Source of the DNA: JBBIWA01 sp037439425
GTDB lineage: Bacteria; Acidobacteriota; Blastocatellia; RBC074
Reading direction: 5' to 3'
Assembly: GCA_037439425.1 (NCBI GenBank)
Contig: JBBIWA010000020.1
Location: 22,773-86,772 of the forward strand
Length of the DNA: 64,000 nucleotides
The first letter of the stretch is position 1. Every line of letters starts with the position of its first letter. Below, in pieces: positions 29,932 to 41,399 of this stretch. Made by a program: the position numbers and the translations under genes. The notes under the pieces are model-generated. The model saw nothing but the letters and a program-made list of their open reading frames with translations. It did no database searches and was not told the DNA's origin.

Positions 29932-32051
29932 CAGTCATACAGCCTGTCTGGATATCTCTCGATGTGAGCACTGGCCTTGCGGCCCACCGCGAAGATGTTA
30001 TCGCCACGCAACTCTCTGGGGACGCCCGTGTGATCGAGCCAGCGCAGGAAGCTTTCCTCCGGTTGGTGCCACAGATTTCGAGTGAAGAGCTTGATGACTT
30101 TAAATCCCGCAGCCTCCAGCGCGACACGCACATCCTTAGGCGTGTATTCGCGGCTGTGACGGTCAGCGCGAGCTTGACGATTGTATGAGCCGTAAATATA
30201 GGGGCTGCTGCCTGCCAGCGCTTCCTGAATGCTGAAAGCACTGGCAATATTCGGCGTGGTCAAGATGAGCAGGCCACCCCATTTGAGCACGCGATTGAGT
30301 TCGACGAGCATATGCATCGGGTCTTCAGTCAAATGCTCAATCAACTCACAGCAGAGCGCCACATCGAAATATTCATCTGGATAAGGAAACCGATCGCGCT
30401 CAACGTCAACATTTTGCATCGGGAAGATAAGCTCCTCACCCGTCGTCGCGTGGCGGATGCGCTGGAGCTTTTCGTGCGGCTCGCCCGACCACCAGTTAGT
30501 GATCACAATTTCACCGTATTGGCCAAAACGTTTGATGAGCGGCGTCATCTGCAGATAACTGCTCAACTCCAGCAACCGCTGACTGGCATCGCCGACCGGG
30601 ACGAGTTTAACTGTCTCGACGATGCGTTCTGCATGCCGGTGCAAATAATCGGTCGCCGCTTTATCCTCGGTGAAGAAGCCGGCCACATAATTGATCGCCT
30701 CTGCCTGGTCCAGCGCAATGGTGGGCAGCTGCTTGCTCTGAAGCTCCAGACGTGGTGCGACCATCTCTCGGCGAGAGCCAAGCCGGCCGAGCTGCCGCTG
30801 CTCTTGGACAATGCGTTCAGCAAAAGTCAGGTAGCGCACAGCCGAGCGGCTGATCTCACAATGCTGGCGTGCCCAGAGCGCAGCGTTCCGGCCCAGCCGT
30901 TCGCGTAGGGCTGGTTGATAAGCCAGCTTGCGCAGTTGCCGATAAAGATGGCGTTCTTCATCTGGGCCGAGGGCTGTCTTGAGACAGACCTCGCCCGGCA
31001 ATTCGCCGAACTGACCAAAGTCGGAAACAATCACTGCTTTGCCCGCCCCCAGCGCGCGGATAAGTGTGCCCGAGGTTTCGCCAGCCGTTGGGTAACGCAG
31101 ATTGACGACCACATCTACCGCTTTGAGGTAACGAAAGAAGTCGCGCTCGTTGGTGTAACCGGTCAGGCGCACGCTCCCGGTTAAGCCCATCTCTTCAATC
31201 AGCGGCGCGACGCTCCACTTCCAGTGATCTTCACCCACGATCAAACACATAGCCTGCGGTAGGACCGCAAGCAGATGCTTGAAGGCGCTTAGCAAGATGG
31301 GAATACGCTTCGATTGGGTCACGAAACCAAAGGAGGCCACAAGCCAGCGATCTAGCGGCAAGCCGAGTGCCTCGCGACACGCCATCGCATCCCACCTGTC
31401 AAGCTCATAGACTTTGGGCGAGAGATGGTGGGGAATAATCTCAACTGGGGGGGGAGAGAAGGCATCTAGCTGGTGACGGCGGGCTTGCGGTTCACGAATC
31501 GGAGGAGGCTCCCACAACCCTTCCAGCTGGGCTGCAGCGTACTCGTTGTGCACGATAATCCCAAGGCTATGATTAACCAAACGGCGATTAAGCGGCAGCA
31601 GAAACTGCTGATATTCGCTGCCCACATCACGCCTGCGCATCTCGGCCAGTTGCGAGCCGCGCCGCCCGTAGCTATAGAACATCTCGTCCCAGTAGCCATC
31701 TTCGTCATCTCGCCCGAGCGTCTTCCAGGCGATCAAATGGTGCAGGCAGTGTTCGTGCATCACTACCACCCCCGGCTTCACCAGAGCACGTTCATAGATG
31801 TATTCGTGATAAGGGTTATTGCCCTGATGGTAAAGGCAAAGGTCGAACGGCTTTTTCGCCTCGATCTCGTTGAAGTGGGTGACATCGTAGACGCGATAGT
31901 CCGTCCGGTCTTCATTGGCGCGCAATTCTCTCGCTTGCTCGACGAAGACGCAGATCTCGGCGCCACTAGCTAGATAAGGCAGCAGCTCCGCACTGTAGTC
32001 TGCAATCCCGGATTTGCTTGGCGGCAGAGGACTGAAATAAGCGAGACGCAT
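29931..32051 (-). CDS. Bifunctional glycosyltransferase (GT4-like) and SAM-dependent methyltransferase
   Basis: About 706 aa from ATG 32051; an upstream in-frame start would read through a heptamer repeat and is unlikely. Residues 1 to about 410 are a GT-B glycosyltransferase: MRLAYFSPLPPSKSGIADYS at the donor-side N-terminus, MHEHCLHHL, SFGFVTQSKRI, then the C-terminal donor-binding region with AGETSGTLIRALGAGKAVI. Residues about 455-706 are a class I methyltransferase in which motif I is poor but the post-I region is clear: FPYPDEYFDVALCCELIEHL, LNRVLKWGGLLILTTPN. Combined with a Wzt-type ATPase whose C-domain recognises capped glycans, the likely job is to add a terminal sugar and methylate it as an export signal. 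This is inference. Confidence 0.8.
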   Translation of the reverse strand: MRLAYFSPLPPSKSGIADYSAELLPYLASGAEICVFVEQARELRANEDRTDYRVYDVTHFNEIEAKKPFDLCLYHQGNNPYHEYIYERALVKPGVVVMHEHCLHHLIAWKTLGRDDEDGYWDEMFYSYGRRGSQLAEMRRRDVGSEYQQFLLPLNRRLVNHSLGIIVHNEYAAAQLEGLWEPPPIREPQARRHQLDAFSPPPVEIIPHHLSPKVYELDRWDAMACREALGLPLDRWLVASFGFVTQSKRIPILLSAFKHLLAVLPQAMCLIVGEDHWKWSVAPLIEEMGLTGSVRLTGYTNERDFFRYLKAVDVVVNLRYPTAGETSGTLIRALGAGKAVIVSDFGQFGELPGEVCLKTALGPDEERHLYRQLRKLAYQPALRERLGRNAALWARQHCEISRSAVRYLTFAERIVQEQRQLGRLGSRREMVAPRLELQSKQLPTIALDQAEAINYVAGFFTEDKAATDYLHRHAERIVETVKLVPVGDASQRLLELSSYLQMTPLIKRFGQYGEIVITNWWSGEPHEKLQRIRHATTGEELIFPMQNVDVERDRFPYPDEYFDVALCCELIEHLTEDPMHMLVELNRVLKWGGLLILTTPNIASAFSIQEALAGSSPYIYGSYNRQARADRHSREYTPKDVRVALEAAGFKVIKLFTRNLWHQPEESFLRWLDHTGVPRELRGDNIFAVGRKASAHIERYPDRLYD

Positions 32052-32060
32052 AAAGGGCAG

Positions 32061-32088
32061 TGATGAGTGATGAGTGATGAGTGATGAG
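32061..32088. repeat. Short tandem heptamer repeat (4 x TGATGAG)
   Basis: Four perfect consecutive copies of TGATGAG lie in the 65-bp spacer between lgt and the glycosyltransferase fusion. They resemble the short tandemly repeated heptamers found in intergenic DNA of cyanobacteria and some other bacteria. Near-matches (ACTCATC, ACTCGTCAC) occur in other spacers of this window. Confidence 0.85.
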
Positions 32089-32115
32089 TCAGGAAAAATA
32101 GACGGCGCCAGCTCC

Positions 32116-33006
32116 TCACTTGCCACTCGTCACTGGTTTTAGTGATGTCGCTGCTTCGGCTGCGCCAGCGCGCTTGCGATAAATCAAGATTCCAACGGCG
32201 CTGATGAAGACGGCGATCGCGATAAATTGCGAAGTCGAAAGACCCAGGACTGAGCCGCGGGGATCATCTCGCCAAAACTCGATCACAAAGCGCGCGACCG
32301 CATACAGCGCCGCATAGCCCAGAATGATCTGCCCTTCGAATCGCCGCTTGCGGCGCATCATCAGCAATACGGCAAAGATGATCAATGTGGCCGCAGCTTC
32401 ATAGAGTTGCGTTGGATGCAAATGCAGTGGGGCCAGCGCGCCACCCAGTTTCTGAATCCACAATTCGCGTTGCGCGGGATCGGCCAGATGAACCGCCAGC
32501 GTGGGAACCCCGGTGATCTCATGCCCCCGATCAGTGAAATGCACTCCGCAAAACAGCGTCGTCGGTTTCCCCCAACAACAACCAGCGCTGAAGCAACCCA
32601 GGCGACCAATAGCCTGGCCAATCGCGATTCCCGGAGCGAACGCATCAGCAGTGCGCCACCAGGGCAGACGATAAAGGCGCGTGACGATCAGCGAGGCGAT
32701 CAGTGCGCCAATGAATCCGCCATAGAAGACTCCCCCAGAACGGAAAAAGTCAAGCGAAAGGATTTGCCCCGGATTATCGCGATAATAATCATCCCATTCG
32801 GTGAGAACCATCAGGACCTTCGATCCAATCAAGGCGGCCGCCAGCACCCACAGGCCGAGATCATAGACACGATTTTTATCCAGCCCATCGCGTTCGGCTA
32901 GTTGCGCCATGACATATAGCCCCACCAGGAAAGCTACTGCCAGCAGTACGCCGTAGGTATTAAGTGTCAGATCAAGAAATGGGAGCTTGAATAATTCAGG
33001 GAACAT
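32116..33006 (-). CDS. lgt: Prolipoprotein diacylglyceryl transferase
   Basis: Inner-membrane enzyme that transfers diacylglycerol from phosphatidylglycerol to the lipobox cysteine, the first step of lipoprotein maturation. 296 aa with about seven membrane helices. The Lgt signature is present as GQAIGRLGCFSAGCCWGKPT, with the conserved Arg and Gly/Cys-rich stretch, preceded by GGVFYGGFIGA. HPTQLYEAAATL and, near the end, a Phe-Trp-Arg segment (EFWRDD) are also family-typical. It follows lspA on the same strand, so two steps of the same pathway are adjacent. Confidence 0.96.
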   Translation of the reverse strand: MFPELFKLPFLDLTLNTYGVLLAVAFLVGLYVMAQLAERDGLDKNRVYDLGLWVLAAALIGSKVLMVLTEWDDYYRDNPGQILSLDFFRSGGVFYGGFIGALIASLIVTRLYRLPWWRTADAFAPGIAIGQAIGRLGCFSAGCCWGKPTTLFCGVHFTDRGHEITGVPTLAVHLADPAQRELWIQKLGGALAPLHLHPTQLYEAAATLIIFAVLLMMRRKRRFEGQIILGYAALYAVARFVIEFWRDDPRGSVLGLSTSQFIAIAVFISAVGILIYRKRAGAAEAATSLKPVTSGK

Positions 33007-33036
33007 CGGACCATTTGTGACCTCAAGCAGAGGCCG

Positions 33037-33576
33037 TCATTCTGAAGAACTCATCCTGCTTTCTTCGATCCTCGAGCCGGCGGCTTGAGGCTCAGCATGA
33101 ACAGCTTTCTCTTCCTTCATAATCTCCAGTGCCAGCAATACCGCGCCGATGCAAATAGCCGTGTCAGCGACATTGAAGGTCGGCCAGCTAAAGGAATGGC
33201 CCCAATGAAAGTCGAGAAAATCCACTACCTCGCCTAGACGCACGCGGTCAACTAGATTGCCGGTGATCCCCGCCAGCAGCAGCGCCAGCGCTGTATTCAA
33301 TCGTACCTTGCTGGCTGCTGTTTGCATTAAGTAAACTATCACCACTGCAGCGGCCAGGGCGGAAATGGCGGCCAGAATCCACCTCACTTCAAACTCAGCG
33401 TCAGCAAAAAGACTGAAAGCCACCCCACGGTTGCGGGCGTAGCTCAGGCTGAAGAGGCCTTCAATCACCTGAACTGATCCGATGGGCCGCAGCGAGGCCG
33501 TGGCCCACGCTTTCGTCACCTGATCCACCGCAAGCGTCACAGCCGTGATGATCAAGTAGATCAGTTTCTCCTTCAT
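33037..33576 (-). CDS. lspA: Lipoprotein signal peptidase II
   Basis: Membrane aspartyl peptidase that removes lipoprotein signal peptides after Lgt has acted. 179 aa with four hydrophobic helices. The two catalytic aspartates are in AGITGNLVDRVRLGEVVDF and FNVADTAICIG. Family motifs VDQVTKAWA in the first helix and NRGVAFSLF are clear. The C-terminal 25 residues are polar and variable. It begins 25 bp after ileS, the classical ileS-lspA arrangement, with lgt behind it. Confidence 0.96.
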   Translation of the reverse strand: MKEKLIYLIITAVTLAVDQVTKAWATASLRPIGSVQVIEGLFSLSYARNRGVAFSLFADAEFEVRWILAAISALAAAVVIVYLMQTAASKVRLNTALALLLAGITGNLVDRVRLGEVVDFLDFHWGHSFSWPTFNVADTAICIGAVLLALEIMKEEKAVHAEPQAAGSRIEESRMSSSE

Positions 33577-33600
33577 GGCTACTACTCAAACCAGAGAACA

Positions 33601-36384
<2,784 letters not shown>

Positions 36385-36487
36385 AGTCTAAATTGTGACA
36401 GGGTCTACCATTTTCGGGATAATCGAAAGAAGCTAATCATACCGTAAACAGGTCCAATAAAAAAGCACTAGCGATGGCCTTCTCGCC

Positions 36488-36726
36488 GGGTGCACGTCTT
36501 TATTGTAGGGTGAAAAAGGAGTAAGGATCGGTGGTGAGCCCCGGAAGGGGGCCTCAGATGATAGCGAGTCTGAGCCAGGGCTGGTGGGCCCAGGTCTGTA
36601 GAGCCTAAGGCCGCCCCGGCCGGGGCAGGTGGGATGATGGGCGAGAGCTTCCTCTCCACCAGCGCCCCTAGCGGGGCTAAGGCTTCAACCGATCTTCTTT
36701 TGACCCTACAATCGTGACGTGCACCC
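36488..36726. mobile_element. MITE-like element with GGGTGCA terminal inverted repeats
   Basis: A 239-bp segment is bounded by an inverted repeat: left end GGGTGCACGTC at 36488-36498 with matching bases continuing to about 36515, and right end GACGTGCACCC at 36716-36726. Beyond the first 11 bp the arms agree as ATTGTAGGGT with a 3-bp mismatch between. Flanks CTTCTCGCC (36479-36487) and TTCCTCGCC (36727-36735) agree at 7 of 9 positions, consistent with an aged 9-bp target duplication. There is no transposase inside. The interior is GC-rich with small palindromes. A second element with the same end and 9-bp duplication lies at 54497-54695. Confidence 0.7.
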
Positions 36727-36806
36727 TTCCTCGCCTTGCCTTTTTGCGCGCCAGAGCTGATGATAATAAGCGTAACCGACCGTTCATTCACTCTGGCGAT
36801 GTGACT

Positions 36807-39137
36807 ATGATCTCTTATTTATCGAAACCACTTTGCCGACAATTCTCACACACTTTGATTGGCCTGATCTTGCTCGCTCCGCTGGCCGGGTCACAGCAAG
36901 CGCAACCAGCTCAATTGGGGCGGCTCACGGGCCGCGTCACTGATCAGCGCGGCGATGCCATCAGTGGCGCGCGCATCACCGTAACCGGCCCTGTTTCGCA
37001 AACCGTCCTGACAGACAGCAGCGGTAAATTTCTACTTGCGGCTCTGCCTGCGGGTGATTATGAGTTGCAGGTGACCGCGCCCGGATTCAGTAGCAGGTCG
37101 CAGCGCGTCACAGTGACTGTCAGGGGCAGTGCAAACTCAGAGACCACGGTTGATCTGACTTTGGAACCGGCCTCGCTTCTGGAAACGGTCACGATCACAC
37201 CAGCTCGTGTCGAACGCCGCCTCGATGAGTTGTCAGCCAGTGTGAGGGTGCTTGACGCGCGCGATCGAGACCAAACGGCCGCGCAAACGATTGATGACCT
37301 GCTCAGGCAAGTGCCTGGCTTCAGCCTCTTCCGTCGCTCAAGCAGCCTGGTCGCTAATCCAACCACGCAAGGCGTCTCGCTGCGCGGAGTCGGAGCTAGT
37401 GGGGCTAGTCGCACGCTGGTCTTGACCGATGGCCTGCCGCTCAATGACGCTTTTGGTGGTTGGGTTTATTGGGATCGCGTGCCGCGCGCAGCGATCGAGC
37501 GGATCGAACTCGTACGCGGCGGTTCATCTGACCTCTATGGCTCGGATGCACTTAGCGGTGTGATCAATCTGCTCACTCGAGGAGCACGTCAACGAGTGAT
37601 CAATGCCGAGGCGAGCTACGGCACGCGCGACACGGCTGACGTTTCATTCTTCGCCAGCGAGCGGTTCGGGCGCTGGTCGGCTTCACTTTCAGGTGAAGCG
37701 CTGCGCACGGACGGATACTTTATCGTTGCGCCTGAACTGCGTGGGAGAGTTGACGAGGAAGCTGCCTCGCGCCATCGCGTCTTGGAGCTCAGAATCGGGC
37801 ATAGCTGGAACGCGGAGAATGAAGTCTTTGTGCGCGGTTCGCTGTTTGATGAAGATCGCCGCAACGGCACCCGGCTTCAGCGCAATGAGACAGCTACCGA
37901 GTCGCTGGCGCTGGGTGGCCGGATGCGTACCTCTGACGGCAGCCACTGGAACCTGATGCTTTTCGCCAACCAGCAACGCTTCCATCAAAGCTTCACCGCC
38001 GTGGCCGCTGACCGCCAGACTGAAACGCTCAACCGCCTTCAAGTGGTGCCTTCGCGTGATGCGGGCCTATCATTTAACTGGTCACGCCTTGTCGCTGAGC
38101 GCCATTTGCTGGTGGCAGGCGTGGACGTGCGCGGCGTGCGTGGCACAAGCGATGAGACGGGCTTTGTTAGCGGGCGCGCCACAACACTCTTGAGTGCCGG
38201 CGGGCGGCAGCGGCGGCTTGGCATCTTCGCGCAAGACCTCATCACCATATCGCCGCGTTGGCAACTGGCAGTGAGCGCGCGTTACGATCATTGGCGCAAC
38301 TTATCAGCCGCTTCGGTTGAGCGCAGGTTGACGACCGGAGCTGTGACGGCCAATTTCTTTACGCCACGCACCGAAGACGCTTTCAGCCCGCGACTGGCGC
38401 TGCTTTTCCGCGCCACGGAAAATGTTTCGTTGCGCGGTGCTGCGTATCGCGCTTTCCGCGCGCCGACGCTCAATGAACTCTACCGCGGTTTTCGCGTGGG
38501 CAATGTGGTGACGCTGGCCAATGAAAATTTGCGAGCCGAGAGATTGAGTGGCGGCGAGTTTGGAGTAAGCTGGGCGGCGGCGGAGAGATTGACTCTCCAG
38601 CTGACTGGTTACTGGACTGAGACGGCGGGGCCAATTTCCAACTTTACTCTCTCAGTCACACCATCACTGATCACGCGCCAGCGGCGCAACCTGGGGCGCG
38701 CGCGCGCGCGCGGCATTGAAGCCGAAGCCGATTATCGAATTGCCACTCGGTGGCGACTCTCGGCCGGATATTTGTTCGCCGACTCAACCGTGCGACGCGC
38801 ACCGCAGGATGTGCGACTCGAAGGGCTATGGCTGCCGCAAGTTCCACGCCATCAATTCACGCTTCAAGCCGCTTACTCGCACCCGGAGCATGTGACCGCT
38901 GCTGTGCAGTTGCGCGCCATCGGCCAGCAATTCGACGATGATCAGAATCAATTGCCGCTCGGCCGTTTCGCTGTCCTGGACGTAATGGTCTCGCGCCCCT
39001 TCAACCGCTACTTTGAGACATTCCTCGCCGTGCAGAATCTCTTCAATGAGAGGTACGCAGTAGGGCGCACACCGATTGAGACTATTGGCGCACCACGGCT
39101 GGTGCGGGGTGGCGTGCGAGTGCGATTTGAACGTTGA
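36807..39137 (+). CDS. TonB-dependent outer-membrane receptor with N-terminal carboxypeptidase-like domain
   Basis: A 776-aa exported protein from ATG 36807, with a hydrophobic signal (LIGLILLAPLAGS). Residues about 30-115 are a CarboxypepD_reg domain (LGRLTGRVTDQRGDAISGAR, LPAGDYELQVTAPGF). The plug follows (RVERRLDELSASV as a weak TonB-box region, DDLLRQVPGFSLFRRSS, GASRTLVLTDGLPLNDAFGG), then a 22-strand type barrel that ends RGGVRVRFER with the terminal aromatic/basic pattern. It would import a large ligand such as a siderophore, cobalamin or glycan using TonB energy. The plug wording is closest to vitamin B12/siderophore receptors (BtuB-like). No SusD partner is present, so it is probably not a SusC. 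The upstream gap contains the MITE, so the promoter may lie within or near that element. Confidence 0.9.
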   Translation: MISYLSKPLCRQFSHTLIGLILLAPLAGSQQAQPAQLGRLTGRVTDQRGDAISGARITVTGPVSQTVLTDSSGKFLLAALPAGDYELQVTAPGFSSRSQRVTVTVRGSANSETTVDLTLEPASLLETVTITPARVERRLDELSASVRVLDARDRDQTAAQTIDDLLRQVPGFSLFRRSSSLVANPTTQGVSLRGVGASGASRTLVLTDGLPLNDAFGGWVYWDRVPRAAIERIELVRGGSSDLYGSDALSGVINLLTRGARQRVINAEASYGTRDTADVSFFASERFGRWSASLSGEALRTDGYFIVAPELRGRVDEEAASRHRVLELRIGHSWNAENEVFVRGSLFDEDRRNGTRLQRNETATESLALGGRMRTSDGSHWNLMLFANQQRFHQSFTAVAADRQTETLNRLQVVPSRDAGLSFNWSRLVAERHLLVAGVDVRGVRGTSDETGFVSGRATTLLSAGGRQRRLGIFAQDLITISPRWQLAVSARYDHWRNLSAASVERRLTTGAVTANFFTPRTEDAFSPRLALLFRATENVSLRGAAYRAFRAPTLNELYRGFRVGNVVTLANENLRAERLSGGEFGVSWAAAERLTLQLTGYWTETAGPISNFTLSVTPSLITRQRRNLGRARARGIEAEADYRIATRWRLSAGYLFADSTVRRAPQDVRLEGLWLPQVPRHQFTLQAAYSHPEHVTAAVQLRAIGQQFDDDQNQLPLGRFAVLDVMVSRPFNRYFETFLAVQNLFNERYAVGRTPIETIGAPRLVRGGVRVRFER

Positions 39138-39139
39138 TT

Positions 39140-39361
39140 ACGGATTATCGCCTCGGAGGTCTCTATTCCGAGAAGGCGATAATGAGCCTTGGCAAGCTCC
39201 TGCGCCCATAATCCGCTTCTGCATCCCAGATCGACCACTAGGCCTTCGCGGATGCTGCTTCGCGCCAGGATCTCCGGGAGGCCGGGAGCGGACTTGGAAG
39301 CAAAGTCACTGTGATCCAGACCGTGAATATAGGCAAGGTCTTCTTTGCAGTACTCCGCCAT
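39140..39361 (-). pseudogene. Truncated SAM-dependent methyltransferase fragment
   Basis: Only the N-terminal 70-75 residues are recognisable: MAEYCKEDLAYIHGLDHSDF, then GLVVDLGCRSGLWAQELAKA (motif I, where Arg replaces the usual Gly of DLGCGSG) and YRLLGIETSEAII (motif post-I). After that the frame runs into the antisense of the TonB receptor's end and loses all similarity. The catalytic core is missing, so it cannot be functional. It appears to be the remnant of a gene cut by the rearrangement that placed the TonB receptor here. Confidence 0.65.
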
Positions 39362-39379
39362 CTCGCGACCTGACCAGCC

Positions 39380-40309
39380 CTATTTCTTGACTCCAGGGTT
39401 CGTTTTCGTCGTTCCCGTTTCGTCTCTCTGGATTTTGGAAAGGAGATCGCGCGCGGCTGCGGCCATCAAACCCAGGTCGCTAGGAGCCTGGAAGAAGCGA
39501 AAACCTTGCGCGATGCGCTTGTTGATCTCTGCGGGGGTGCTCGCTGGATAGCCCACCGAGACGTTATACTTCTTGCCCGCCGCCAAAACTTTGTTTACAG
39601 CCTCCTCCACGATCGGGTCAGTTGTCTTCCCACCCACTCCCAGAGAAAATGAGAGGTCATTGACGCCAATAAACAAGACATCAATACCGGGCACGGAGGC
39701 GATCTCTTCGATATTGGCGATGGCCTGCTGCTGCTCGATGATGACGATCACCATAACGTTTTCATTAGCGAATTTCACGTAATCGGCTCCGCTCAGGCCC
39801 CAACGCGATGTGGCCATTGCCGGACCGAAGCCGCGAATACCGAGTGGCGGGTACTTGCAGGACCGAACAGCCTGTTGAGCCAGCTCGCGCGTGCTGGTGA
39901 AAGGAAAGATCACGCCTATGCTGCCGATGTCTAAGACTCGTTTGGCCAGCCACGGTTCATTGACCGGCACGCGCGTGAAAGGCATGGCCTTCAAGCCTCG
40001 TGTGGCCAGGATCATCGAACGCACGCTCTCGAGCGTGAGGGGGCTATGTTCCATCTCGATCCAGAGGAAATCGAAGCCTGCGCTCGCCAGCGTCGCCGCC
40101 ACATCCGCGTTGGCCGCCGTCACCGTTGCGCCGATGACGACCTTGCCTTCCTTCAAAGCCTTCTTCACCGGATTCTCAGTGAGCGGCGGCGCAGTGGCCG
40201 AAGGAGAGGTTTGATACTGCGCCGTCGCCTCAGTAAACATCATCGAACAGAGAAACGTGCGGGCCATAGCTAAGGCAGCCCACAGCAGAATTCTCCTTTT
40301 CATCATCAA
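39380..40309 (-). CDS. Secreted HpcH/HpaI-family aldolase
   Basis: A 309-aa protein combining an export signal with a metabolic enzyme domain. The first 30 residues (KRRILLWAALAMARTFLCSM, ending TEATAQ) are a signal peptide. Residues about 48-290 are an HpcH/HpaI TIM barrel, known for class II pyruvate aldolases such as 4-hydroxy-2-oxoheptanedioate aldolase. Landmarks are FDFLWIEMEHSPLTLESVR, the loop KYPPLGIRGFGPA, metal/substrate segment VIVIIEQQQAIANIEEIA, and IDVLFIGVNDLSFSLG with the metal-binding Asp region. AAAGGAGG precedes the first ATG. Homologues without a signal act in the cytosol, so a periplasmic location is unusual and a non-aldolase role is possible. Confidence 0.82.
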   Translation of the reverse strand: MMMKRRILLWAALAMARTFLCSMMFTEATAQYQTSPSATAPPLTENPVKKALKEGKVVIGATVTAANADVAATLASAGFDFLWIEMEHSPLTLESVRSMILATRGLKAMPFTRVPVNEPWLAKRVLDIGSIGVIFPFTSTRELAQQAVRSCKYPPLGIRGFGPAMATSRWGLSGADYVKFANENVMVIVIIEQQQAIANIEEIASVPGIDVLFIGVNDLSFSLGVGGKTTDPIVEEAVNKVLAAGKKYNVSVGYPASTPAEINKRIAQGFRFFQAPSDLGLMAAAARDLLSKIQRDETGTTKTNPGVKK

Positions 40310-40535
40310 TGCCTCCTTTGCGCAGCCCTTCAGGGCAATGGGAGCAGATCACAGCGGTGATACTCAGCCACCGGCGGAAGGTCGGCCGCCAACGTGGATG
40401 GCGGGCGTGGCTTGCCATGGCATTCTTTGGTTGGAGATTCGTCTTTCTGACTTCGAGCTGGCGTTGTGTTGCGCCAGGATTGCCGAGGCCGGGCATCGGC
40501 CCCGGCGTCTTGCGCACGCACCTAAGGCTTGATGG

Positions 40536-41375
40536 CTAAGCGACGAAATCAACTTTGACCCGATGCGGGATGACGCCTTTGCGATAGCCTTCATCTAGCA
40601 GCAATTGCACCGCCTGGCGATCTCTCTGAGTATAGTCTAGCGTGCTGTGGTTGACCCACATGGCCACGAATTTGTCAGCCAGATCAACAGGCATTTCCCG
40701 CGCAAACTGCATCGCGTAAGCGAGCGCCTCCTGACGATGCTCCATTGAATATTCGATGCTCCGGCGTAGCCAACGTGAAACCTCGCGCTGAAGCTCCGGT
40801 CCAAGGTCGCGCTTGATCGCGTTGCCGCCCATCGGCAGCGGTAGACCAGTCTCTTGCTTCCACCACAGGCCGAGATCGAGCACCTTCTTCAAACCTTGTT
40901 CGTGATAGGTCAACTGCCCTTCGTGAATCAACAAACCGGCGTCGTAATGGCCGTGCACTACTTCGCTGATGATCTGATCGAACGGCACTACTTCGTATTG
41001 AAATGCCGACGTATGAAGCCTGAGCGCCAAAAAAGCGCTCGTCAGCGTCCCGGGAACAGCGATACGTTTGTGTTTGAGTTCGCCAGCCGGAAAGCTTGCG
41101 CGCGCAACGACAATCGGCCCGTAGCCATCACCAATGCTCGCTCCGTGCGGCAACAGCGCGTAAGCTTCAGCAATGTAGGCGTAGGCGTGAAACGAGATGG
41201 CCGTCACGTCATATTCGCGCGTCGTCATCGCCAGATGATTGAGCGTTTGAATATCTTTGAGGATGTGCGTGAACTTCAACTCGCCCGTATCGAGCTTGCC
41301 GGTGGCGAGGCCGTAGAACATGAATGCGTCGTCCGAGTCCGGACTATGGGCAACTTTAATTTCGCGTATGGCCAT
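40536..41375 (-). CDS. mqnD: 1,4-dihydroxy-6-naphthoate synthase (MqnD), futalosine menaquinone pathway
   Basis: A 279-aa protein of the periplasmic-binding-protein fold used by MqnA and MqnD. The N-terminus IKVAHSPDSDDAFMFYGLAT matches the MqnD substrate loop (SPCxNDTFxF in well-known members). TAISFHAYAYIAEAYALLPHGASIGDGYGPIVV and DAGLLIHEGQLTYHEQGL are also MqnD-like; the latter His is the proposed catalytic residue. It would convert cyclic dehypoxanthine futalosine to 1,4-dihydroxy-6-naphthoate. It lies 24 bp from mqnE, which supports the assignment. MqnA, the related chorismate dehydratase, is less likely because of the HEGQLTY motif. Confidence 0.85.
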   Translation of the reverse strand: MAIREIKVAHSPDSDDAFMFYGLATGKLDTGELKFTHILKDIQTLNHLAMTTREYDVTAISFHAYAYIAEAYALLPHGASIGDGYGPIVVARASFPAGELKHKRIAVPGTLTSAFLALRLHTSAFQYEVVPFDQIISEVVHGHYDAGLLIHEGQLTYHEQGLKKVLDLGLWWKQETGLPLPMGGNAIKRDLGPELQREVSRWLRRSIEYSMEHRQEALAYAMQFAREMPVDLADKFVAMWVNHSTLDYTQRDRQAVQLLLDEGYRKGVIPHRVKVDFVA

Positions 41376-41399
41376 GGTCTGCTCAAGCCAGGAAATGAG

